From Costus lasius (taxonomy: Eukaryota; Streptophyta; Magnoliopsida; Zingiberales; Costaceae), in contig CM050454.1 of the NCBI GenBank assembly GCA_027563935.2, positions 46,032,596 through 46,096,595 on the forward strand: DNA of 64,000 bases, given 5' to 3'. The position numbers and the translations under genes are program-made. Each line of letters begins with the position of its first letter. Position 1 is the first letter of the stretch. Positions 24,679 to 36,600 of this stretch are shown piece after piece. Below the pieces are notes generated by a model that worked only from the letters and a program-made list of their open reading frames with translations, ran no database searches and was not told where the DNA came from.

Positions 24679-27600
24679 GTATGTAGTAAATTTCTTTCCT
24701 TTCTCAGATTCTTGGTTTGTGCGCTTTTTTTTTCTTCTTCTTGGTGGGATTGTACTTGGACGTATTGGTACCGGATGGTTGCCTAGGGTTTATATTCTAG
24801 ATGCTCCTTTATACAGATTTCATAATGATAGGAATACATGCATCCACCATCAAGTAGAGGTTCCAGGTTAGTTCCCTTTATCGAATTCCTAGGTTATAGT
24901 ATATTCCTCGTTTCTGTGCTTGCTCGATGGTATTTGGGCGGCCGCCTAGGGTTTGATTATTTAGAGTGTTCTTCGTTTGAATTCCATAACGTTGTGAATA
25001 TGTAGTTTTCTTCGTTAACTGGTGAGTGTCGAACATGTAGTTTCTTCACTTGCTACATGGTAGTTAGGGTTTCAACAGTTACAACTCAGTCTGGCTAAAT
25101 GAATCAGTGTATAGGCACACTTTAACTTAGTAGCTGATGAGCATGCACAACTTGCATAGATGTAAGGGAATACGTTATCGCTGCGTCTCTAGTAGTTAAG
25201 TCGTCCCTTAATCATGTTTCATGACATCATGTACTCCTTTGCTTGCTCTGTCTGAGGTTGTTTTAATTAAGAGTATTCTGTATCATGGATTTATCTAATT
25301 AATTTATAGTTTTTTTAAGTATTACATATTTATCTACAATGGCTTTAATGCATATTGTGAATTCAGCTAATTGATATCTCATTTGTTCCTATCTCTATGG
25401 TTGCTCTTTGTCAACTTTTGCACACCATTTATTTAGGTGAACTTTTAGTAGTCATGCCATCAATTTCACAATGATTTTGCATTCCAAACTTAAACACCTC
25501 TTGGCTGATCATAATTTTTATCTTATTTTCTCTCTGACTTTATTGCATGTTAACGTGTTAGCTAGAGGATATCCCAGCTGTTTCATCTTAAACAATGCAT
25601 ACATTGTTCCTTTTTGTGATTTTTAATTGGACAAGTTGTTGTATTCTGTCACTCTTCAAACTTGCTCTGGTTTTCTCATTAAGAAACTCCATCTTAGGTT
25701 TTCCTCCATGCTCTTTCTTTGATTGTGGCACTATTTATAGTTATATTATTATATTAGTATTTGATGTAGATTAAATTTGGTTGTCCAAGTGACGTGTCTG
25801 CCTAGCCGACTTGATTCTTTAACCAATTACTACACATTTCATTGGCTCATGATAGGTCACCTGCATATCCAAGTTTCCTGACTCTAATGCTTAAATTAAC
25901 ACAAGGGATCATGGGATAGATTATAGCCATAGATGATCGAGAGAGATCACCTTCCCCTTGAATGAGGGGGTGTTTATAACTATTGTTTTTGGTGATAGGG
26001 TTTTCTTGTCTTCTTGTATCTCAACATCTTCACATGTTGACAGAGATTTTATTGTCATATTTATTGCCAACATAACTAATTTAATTGAGTAAGATAGTGT
26101 CACACTTAATCCTACAAGTTAGCTTACATCTCATCATTATATGAAACATCCCATATGGGAAGGTCTTGGGATACTAATGCCATATGGGTTGGTACTCTGG
26201 TAGCCTCAAGTGATTCAAGCACAGAGGGAATCAATTTCATAAGAGTTTGATTACTCAGTTAGCTCTTGATTGATTTAAGTGTTTTGTCCATTCTAGTTGT
26301 TCAAGGGCTTTGGCTACTTGAGTGGTCATGTAACTTGGCTTGCTGACTATGTAGGGTACCTGAGTGGATTTTTTGGGGTATATGTCTAATTGCCTTGTTC
26401 TGTGGCCCCCACATGCTAGTCACCATGAGGGAGAGGATCGCACTGCATGATATGCTTGCTTCTTTTGTGTTGTATGTGGTTCGTTGGCTATTGTGCTTGC
26501 TACTTTAGTGCACATGCAAATCAATATCAATTGGGAGAGGTGATTGAGCCTTTTTTATTGTCGATATTGGAGTGGACCTTTTTCATGTTACTAATGAGTT
26601 GAAGGACTTAAGATTTTCACCTTTATCAATGAGAAACTCGATCTAAGTTGAATCACCAATAAATCTAAATACGTGTGCTTAGCTATTGTCAATTAGAGTT
26701 GACCTACGGAGTGTCACCAACAAGTTTGAGGATATAGTTGCTTAGCTATTGTTGATTAGAGGGTGGACTTAAGCTTTTAACTTATTATTGGCTGAAGTGG
26801 GGACCTAAGCTGGGTTTCCAAGTTTGAGGTCTCAACTCTCAAGCACTTAGCAATTATGAGTAAACTTAGGCACTTAGCTATTGTCAATTGGAGAGTGAAG
26901 TAAAACCTTGTCACTAACAACCTCTGGACTCTCGCATGAGAGAATGGATGCAAGTTGTGACACCACTGAGTTAAGGACTTGGGCGCTTAATTATTATTAG
27001 TCGGAGAATGGACCTAAGCCATATTACTGTGTGAGGAATTATGAGTTTAGCTATTGTTAATAAAATCATGGGACCTAAGCCATGTCATCAACAAGTTGGT
27101 GACATAGATGCTTAACTATTGTTAATAGTGGACTTGAGTCATACCACCAATAATCCAAGGATTTTGGTGTTTAGCTATTATTAATTAAAAAATACACCTA
27201 AGCTATGTCACCAATAATGGAGGTCAGTCAAATGTTGGTATTTAATTAGGTCTTGTGTTAATGGTAGATTTTTATTTATGGTGCATCAGAAGCTTAAAGC
27301 AATCCTAAAGGGAATTTCAGATGGATTATTGAATTGTTTGTTGCATTTGTTTTCTGCCTCTTTCTCTCCTTCCTTTTCATCTTCATCATGGATGCAATCT
27401 ATGCATTATGCATCAGGCTCTATCTTCTTATCTTCTCTCTTTATCTCTCATTATCTATGCTCCTCTTTCTATATATATCGCTTCTAACTCCTTATCATAT
27501 TAATCTAATTTCCTTCATTAGTTGTTATTAGAGCCTAACTGGATCACCTTGTTGCTACAGCCACCAATCCTACTACTCCTTATTGCTCTCTTTTGTATAC

Positions 27601-30600
27601 CACCACAATAAAATAAAGATTGAATAAGGAGATAAAGAGGCAAGTTGTCATTCGCTTCCACTTCTATGACTTCCCATCTCGATTGCTTCCTCCACTCTCT
27701 TGCTGCCAACTTGATCATTCCTTTTTAGCAGCTCCATTGGATCATTGATCAGCAATAGGTTATCACACCATCATTGTTGGAAGCTAATCAAGATGCTCGT
27801 CATTGCCATATTGCCAAGACCATAATCACTACCATCTTTGATGAAGTCACTTGTTGATGGACACTGTCACTATTGCCTCGCTCCACTGTTTCCATCATTT
27901 GCCTGCTTCTTGTGCTTGCCACATTCCCAAAAGCTGCTAAACAGAAGCTACAACTTTCACCTTGCACCCTCTTCTGTTTGCCTCGTGCACAAGAAGGACA
28001 AAGCCATTGCAACAGCATAGCCAATTTATGGAAAGAACCACATGAGGAAGAGGTGGGGCAACAATTGCATGTGAACCAAGGATTTTAGTTATAGTTCATA
28101 CCGATATTGATAATACCAGTTGGTATATATTTATATATGATATATGGTACCGACCGGTATGGGTGGTATAATTGGTTTTTAATACCACGAAGCATGTTAC
28201 CATTTCAAAAATATAGGTGAAGCATTGCAACCTAGCAAATAAGAGAACAGAAAATATTTTACATACAATAGAAAATAGCTAAAGTTTCCAAAAGGGAAAA
28301 TACAAAATTATGAAAAAGTGGAAAATCATTTGCGCAAGTTTCTTTCATTAGACTTCAACATTATACATCAATTTTGTAGGTTAGTTTGACTAGTTGGAGT
28401 TTAGTTCTTTTCTATTAGTGGAGAATGATGCATTTTATAGGGCTCTAATTATAATGGGCTATTATGATAAATTATTTAATTGTTTTCTGTCTTAACCTGC
28501 CTTTTCCTCTCTCTTCTCTTTCTCTCTCTCTCTCTCTTTTTCTGTTTTCCTTTATGCTTCTATGTCTCTCCATCTCTATCTCTCTATATTTTCTCTTTTC
28601 CTCTCTTTTCAATTTAGTTTCTTGCATCACTATGTTGACCCTTGGAAGGACAAATGTGTTGTTGTCCAACCGTTAGTTCTTTTGTTTGGTCACCACACTC
28701 ACATTACATTAATATCTCAACTTCCTGGCCTTTTCTTGCTTATTTGGGGTAAGGTAATTATTCTACTAGTCGATGACAACTCTGTTATCTTGTTGCTTGA
28801 GAAGCAGAAGTCCAGACATTTAGCTCTATTCATTGGTTGACATTCAGTAGATTACAAACTCGGGTGGTTATATTTACATGTTTTTGGTTCTTTGCAGTCC
28901 CTTACATTATTACGAGTTACATTGTAAGACTTCCCTTTTTTAATAGTTAGATGTCTGATAATAGGGGTTAGTGTGTGTGTGTTTTCTTTTTCTTTTTTGC
29001 ATTGGTGTGGACTGCTCAAGTATTTTACTTTTTCTTCTTTGTCCACCTGGCTTTTCTTAATTCAACAGATATATGGTGATTATGATTTGTATATGCAGGT
29101 AAAGAAGCCAAATCTAAACAAATCGCTGAAGCAACTTCCAATGTGAGTCATAGGGAACATGTTTCTTTTCTTAGCTTTTGGGGTTCTAATAATGTAATCG
29201 CTAGTCAACTTTATCAATAAATTCTTACCATTTATTTTAGTGACTGAAAGTCACTTGACACATTTCTCCTTCCACTAGTTAGTTTAAAAATTTGTTTCAC
29301 AAATGCTATAATCATGATATTCTTTTACTTTTCTTTTTTGCTTCATTATGAACTGGAAGTGAATCTTCTCATTATTTGCACTGGTGTGACAGCAGATACA
29401 ACTATGATTGTAGTGAGATAAATGTTATATTTCTGACTAATGTAGTAGATTTTGTTGGATATTTAAGAAAGTCACAATAGTGGAACCATAAATAATACTC
29501 GACATTGAAGTAGTTGGCTGAAAATTTGCACTAATTACGTAGTAGTACTGAGACCAAGTTGGATGTCTATTGAAGGATTTTTATTGAAGAAGAAGCAAAG
29601 AGCATATGTGCGAACAGCACACTTGGATGATTGCTTCTGAGTCGTTGGACTTGATTTATTATGAGACTGGAAAGCGTTGCGGTGAAAGAGATTATGATAA
29701 CTTGATTATGAATATTTGAGATGAGAGAAATATATAATTGTTCATAAGGCCTAATGAATTCTCTCGGGCTTCTTCATTTTGAACCGTGGTTCTTCTTATT
29801 CCCTTGTCAGATGTATGATCCAAACAATAGGTTCTGTTACCAAAAGCAATTCTATATATGCCAATATCTAGGACTTAGTTGCATGGAGATCATTATTACA
29901 AAGAGAAACACCGTGTATAATAAAGTTTGTGTCTTCAATTTCAACGATTTGGTGTAGGTTTGCCAACGAGCATAGGGAGGACTAAACTTATTTCAAGATA
30001 TCTCTTTGTTAATATCTCTGTTCTTGCTTGTGTCCATTTTATAACTGTACATTTTTTTTTCACTATGAGATATGTATTTTCTGAGCTTTTCTATTCACAG
30101 TTCTCCATGATAGTTTTTGTTATTTATTCATTTTATTTTCTGATGTTTTGAAATGTCTTGTAGGAACTGCAGGTTGAATCTCAAGAAAACAAAGTTGACG
30201 ATGCAACCGCAAACAATGCAACAGATAATTTAAGCAGTGATCCACTTGTGGAGTTCGAACAATTGCTAGAGCACAAAACTATTACTAGGAAAGTATTTGT
30301 TTTTAACTTTAATTATTGGATTTCTTCTTGCAATCCATTCGTTTTTTTATCATCGGTTATGTATCAAAAGACTGTCTACTATGCGTTTGGGCTTGTTTGA
30401 CGGTCCTCCCTATGTTATATCTTTCTCATACTCAGAACTGAGTTTTTTTTTTTGATTGTTGAGGATCATCTTTTGAATAGAATAATAATCATCTAAACAA
30501 ACTTGAGATTGATGGGGTTGAGTGCCTTGAGCACCCATGGTCCCTTAGACCTTCCACAGTTCTTTCTTAAGGCTGTGTTTCCTTGAAAGGAAGGAGAACA

Positions 30601-33600
30601 CAGAGGAAGGGAATAATACAAAGAAAAGAAATCAGTGGGGAAGGAAGATGGTTCACGTGGAAGTCACGTGATTTTCTCCCCAACGTATTTCGCGAGCGTT
30701 CCTCGCTGGGGGTGGCAAGGCTAGAGGCGGTGAAGCTGAAGGGCGGTTGCGGGGCTGGAGGTGGTGAGGCTAGAGGGTGGCTGCATGGCTGGAGGCGGCG
30801 ATGCTAGAGGGTGGCTGTGGGGCTGGAGGCGGCGAGGTTGGAGACGATTGGAGGGCGAGGAGAAAGAACAACTATAGAGCTGAAGGGGCTGGAGGGCGGC
30901 TATGGGGCTGGAGGCGGCGAGGCTAGAGGAGACTCGAGGCGGTGAGGCTGGAGGGCGAGGCTGGAGGTGGGAGACGGTGAGGTTGGAGGGTGAGGCTGGA
31001 GGTGGGAGGCGGCAAGGTTGGAGGCGATTGGATGTGACTGGAGGGCGAGGAGTAAGAACAGCTATAGAGGAAGGCGTTGGAGGGCGGCTATGGGGTTGGA
31101 GGCGGCGAGGCTAGAGGAGACTGGAGGCAGTGAGGCTGGAGGTGGGAGACGGCTAGGATGGAGGGTGAGGCTGGAGGCGGGAGGCGGCTTGGCTGGAGGA
31201 GGCTGGAAGGCCGCGGCGGCAACGCTGGAGGGGGCAAATACGTTGGCGTTCGGGCGTAGAGCACGTCGGTTCCTTTTTCCCCCTAAATCGGAGGGGGTGT
31301 TAAAACGGCACTATAGCCACCTTCTTCTCCTTCCCTTCAATTCCGTCCTTGCAAGGAAACCACAGAAAATCTTGTTATTCATCCGCCCCCTCTGGTTTTC
31401 CCTGCAAGGAAACAGACCCTAAACTATATGGAATGGAATGTTTAATTTATTTTTTAATTGCATTATCCTTTTTCTCATCTACAGAATTGCTTTTGAACTT
31501 TATTTTGTCTTTTAAATTGAGACATTTTTTTGTCTTGTTGTCCTGTTAATTTCTCTTGGCTAGCCAGGATTTTGATGGAATTGTTATTGTAAGAATTTGA
31601 AAAGTCTTACCTTTGGCTTCTAAAATAATTTTAAAAGAATCTTTTGCACATTATATGCCACACTAATATGTTTTAGTACTCACATCTCTCTTTCTGGCAG
31701 GGCTCAGTACGACCATTTAGCTGAGCTACTGCGTTCAAGAACTGTTGATTTGGATACATCAGAACCTGCAGTCCATGATGGCAAAGTAGATGGAGTAGAT
31801 GTTTCATTACCAGAAAAAATGATAAAGAGCTCCATATTACATGAGGATTTGACATCCCATTCTATACCTGCTATGACTTATGATGACAAAGCGGATAAAG
31901 TAGATGTTTCAATACCTGAAAATGGGATAGAGAGCTCCAGATTACATGAGGATCTCACAGCCCCATCAGCTATTCCAACTGTATGAAAATTGATATCTTT
32001 CGGCATAGCATTTTCAGTCTTTTTCAATTCCATGAAAAACCTTTAGTTATGGAATGCCGTTCAGATTAGGGTCATCACCTTTGCAGATTTAATGCCATCT
32101 TTAGGAGTTTACTGCTGATTTGCTTTATAATTGCAATTTTTTTGTTATATTGCTCTTATTTACAGCTTAGTGTAATTGTCATCATAGTTTCTGATTCTTA
32201 TTCCTGTGCTCACATTTGTGCCCAGATGTTCTCTCCTCCTACAGTTAGAGATTGTCAAACATGTTCATTCATACTCTGGCTATGTGTTATATCCCATTCA
32301 GTCTTGACATCTGTTAACATTTTCAGATTCCTAACGATGAAGTTGTTTCACCAGTGGAACTTGCAAAAGCATATATGGGTTCTAGGGTTTCAACAATATC
32401 TTCTTCGGCCATTAGCTGGCAAAACCATCTTCTTCTTCAGCCAAAAGTGCCAAGTAACTTGGCTTCTATAACAAAACCTTCTGGTTTGAAAAGGGCAAAA
32501 TCTGTTCGTTTTTCTGTATCGAATGAGATTCCTGAAGGAGGCAGCAGCTATTTGACACCGATATTGCATAACAGATCAGCAATGTACAGAAGAGATTGCT
32601 TTCCTTATTCTAAGGTCAGATATCCTTAGTGATTTATTATATGGTATGCTGTAAATAATGGCTGCTTGCAAGTTTTCCTATTCCTAATTTTTTGAGACGA
32701 CTGTATTCACTTACTAAAGTTATCATACTGTCATGTCAGGGTGATAGATCTTTGAAGGATGGTCATGCTGGATCATTGTGTGTTCGGACACCAGAAAGCA
32801 ACAGCCAATTAGGGGGAAGACAGGTGGTTTATTAGTCTTATTATTATGGAAAATAACGGCAGTATATCTTAATTTTGTTACACATAATTCTTTTGTTCTG
32901 TCTTCCACAGTACATAAGATTTGTGGAGTTAAAGAGTTGAATGGAAATGAGTTTAATTTGATGTGGTTGATATTTTGGTTTGACAAAATAAAAGAAGTCT
33001 AGTGAATTACTTACAATTAATATTTGATTAGGGCTTATTATCACAAGTAAAATTAGATAAAATTCAATTGGAGAAGAATTGCAATTTGCTCTTCGTCATA
33101 ACATATAGTGGATAGTGTCTCTTCTCTCAGTTGATCCATTGTGTTGAGAGGGAAGTTAATTTGAAGTTTTTTCTTATATAATGATTGCTAATAGGAAATA
33201 TTGAATACTTATGTTTAGTATGATTTAATAATATTTTGTATATGTGTTGGAATAGTTATCTAATTTTTAATTTTAGTTGATTCATTAATTGGTAAAAGGG
33301 GCATGTGAAACTTGAAAAATGTATATGGGTTGAAATATCTCTATGTGCTAGTAAATTGATCTTGGAACGGATTGATATATACCATTATACTGGCCATATT
33401 GGTACATGGTGTGGCCAATTCAACTTGCTTGGTCTTGGATTGATTTTTTTCCTAATTAATGTTTTTTATCCTCCTACTTAATGCCTTGATCCCTTTGAAC
33501 AAAAAAACAAATTTAAATGTCTATAAGGTGCTTTGGGTTGAAAATAGTGTGAAACTAAGCATATATATATTTTAATATAGATAACTTTAGATGAAATTAT

Positions 33601-36600
33601 AGAATTGCGTTATCTTAGTAAGAAAAACCTAATGACCTTACTTTTCAACCAGCCCCCACCCTTTTGAATCCATCTTGTGGAATTAATAATTATTTTGATG
33701 TATTTGATTAAAATTAGAATTGGAATATTTATACATTAAAATTTTATATCATGCCTTGCATATGAAACTTTTATGTTCTATTTTTTGTTCGGCTTCACCC
33801 TTCGGTTTCATCCCACATGTACTAGAAATCTATACAAAATTAAAAATTTAGAATTTATGATCACTTAAATATATTTGATTAAAATTAGAATTGAAATATG
33901 ATATATACTGTTGGAAATCATAACCGGAAAGATGTGATTGGAAAGATTTTATTGTGCATAACTGGAAAGATGTGTTTGGAAAGATTTTATTGCCTGACGT
34001 CTCTCCTAATCGGTACCAAATCAAGACAATTAATTCTGACGGAGACTCGGGATAATTCTCCTTTATTTCTTTACAATTTTGTTACATTCCATGTATAGAT
34101 AATTCCTTGCCTTGTAAGCAACATTACTTATGTATAAATTAAGCCGGTGTATAGTGGTCCAGGAGAGATGAAATAAAAGTGAGAAAAATTCTTTCATCCA
34201 CTTGTGTCTTGCGTGCTCATGTTTTTACACAGTATCAGAGCCAAGTTCTTATCTCTCACGATTTGCTAGTTCATTGCTATCTCCCAGTGCGCTAGAATTT
34301 TTTTTGGAGGGAAATCCAGTTGCTGGCGTGAAGCATCGAGATCCCTCCTCTTCTTCTTTAGGCAGCCATGGACAGTAGCAAGAAGAATGATATTTCTGCT
34401 GCAGTCTCAGCCTCATCTCTGGTGTCTTCTTCCTCTTACAGCGAGAGTACCACTCTTCAAATAACCCAACATAAATTGAATGGAAAAAATTTCCTTCAGT
34501 GGTCTCAATCCGTCCAGATGGTGATTCGGGGAAGAAGCAAGATGAGTTACATCAATGGAGATGTTAGAAAACCCAGCCATGATGATCTAGGGTATGCGGC
34601 TTGGGGGTCCAACAACTCCATTGTTATGGCATGACTAATAAACTCCATGGAACCGAGTATTAGCCATAGTTATTTATTCTTTAAAACAGCTAAAGCAATA
34701 TAGGATGCTGTCAAAGAAAACTACTCTGACTTTGAGAACACTTCTCAAATTTTCAAGATTAAGATGCGTCTGAAAGAGTTCCGACAGGGAAAACTTGATG
34801 TCACGGGCTACTACAACTCACTAAAAATTTTATGGCAGGAGCTTGATCTTTTCTATGAAGCTGATTGGGGAGAACTTGAAGGCCACGTGAAGTTCAAGGC
34901 TCATCTCGACAAGGAGCGATTGTATGAATTTCTTACAGGACTCAATCGTGATCTCGATGAAGTAAGGGGAAGGATTTTGGGTCGAAAGCCCCGGCCTACT
35001 ATTGGAGAAACATTTGCAGAAGTGAGACGGGAAGAAAATAGACGACGCGTGATGCTTGACAGTTCAAAGGATCAAAATCCCGCAACCAACCAGATTATAG
35101 TGGCTTGGGAGCGACCAGTGGAGACAACAGCCCTAGCAGTAAACAAAACAGGAAATTTTCAAGGTAATAAAAACCTAAATAAGTCAGGAGAGAGGCCATG
35201 GTGTAACCACTGCAACAAGCAAGGGCATACCAAGGAGAATTGCTTTCACGTCCATGGATTCCCTCAGAATTGGAAGTCTCGGGACCTAAAGACAAGAGAG
35301 CTTTCAACACCGTCTCTGAAAATCATCCTGCTTTAGAAGACCTGAACAAAGATAAGGAATTAAATGTTATACTGACCAAGACCCAACGGGAGGCTCTCCA
35401 TCGAATCATCAACCAAGCACAAACACCGAATCCCTCCACAAGGGCATATACTGCAACCTACAAAGGTACTGCTCTACATACTAAATCTCAACTTGAGTGG
35501 ATCCTCGATTCGGGTGCAATGGATCATATGACAGGTAACGCTTCCTTGTTCTACAACTACACCCCATACAATGATAGAACTTGGGTTCAGATAGCAGATG
35601 AGTCGTATTCCATGGTGGCAAGGAAAAAGGTCAATTCGGCTAAATGATGATTTGACATTTCACTTAGTTCTTTATGTTCCTCAGTTATCTTGTAATCTGG
35701 TTTCTATTAGTAAACTAACCCAAGATAAAAACTTTCTAGCTAAGTTCACTTCCACTTATCCTGAAATACTGGAGCAAACCTCGGGGAAGACGATTGGGAG
35801 TGCTAGAGAGGAGGATGGACTCTACCACTTTGTGAACTTGGCATCTTAATGTAAACCAGAAACCACAAATCAGTGTATGGCTACTGCTGTTTCCAATAAT
35901 GATGTAATAATGTGGCACCATAGGTTAGGCCACCCAAATTTTCAATATCTTAAACATTTACTACCTGAATTGTTTCTAAACATAGATCCTAGAAATTTTT
36001 TGTGTGAAATCTGTCAATTTGCAAAACACACACGTCCCTTATCCCATTAAACCCTATGTTGAATCTCGTCCCTTTGCTCTAATCCATAGTGATATATGGG
36101 GTGCATCTCGTGTTAAAAATCTTATTTCTGGAACTCGGTGGTTTATTACATTTATTGATGATCACACGAGAGTTTGCTGGGTATACTTGTTGAAAGAAAA
36201 GTCTGAGGCAACAAAATTTTTTCAGTCTTTTCAGTCCATGATAAAAAATCAGTTTCAAACCTCCATACAAGTTTTTAGAACTGACAATGGTAGGGAGTAT
36301 TTCAATACTATTCTAGGCCAATACCTAGCTCAACAGGGTATTATACACCAAAGCTCCTGTCCAGATACACCTCAACAAAATGGAGTGTCGGAAAGGAAAA
36401 ATCGTCACCTTTTGGAGGTAGCTAGAGCACTTATGTTCACGATGCACGTGCCTAAGTATCTTTGGGGAGAAGCAGTTTTGACTACGTCGTACCTAATTAA
36501 TCGGATGCCTTCAGTCCTAAAATTCAAAACCCCACTCTTAGTTCTTCAAACCACCTATCCTCATTTTTACTCCTCGTCTACACTTCCCTTAAAGGTTTTT

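Noticed and set aside
28472..28676. ORFs on both strands in a CT-rich tract
   Set aside because: They are low-complexity products of intronic pyrimidine repeats.
30583..31422. Glycine/glutamate-rich ORFs
   Set aside because: They are frames through the GC-rich minisatellite inside a transposable element; no conserved protein is visible.
34230..34242. tRNA gene fragment
   Set aside because: The match to initiator tRNA-Met is limited to the primer-binding site beside the LTR; the same holds at 1,501 and 57,303.
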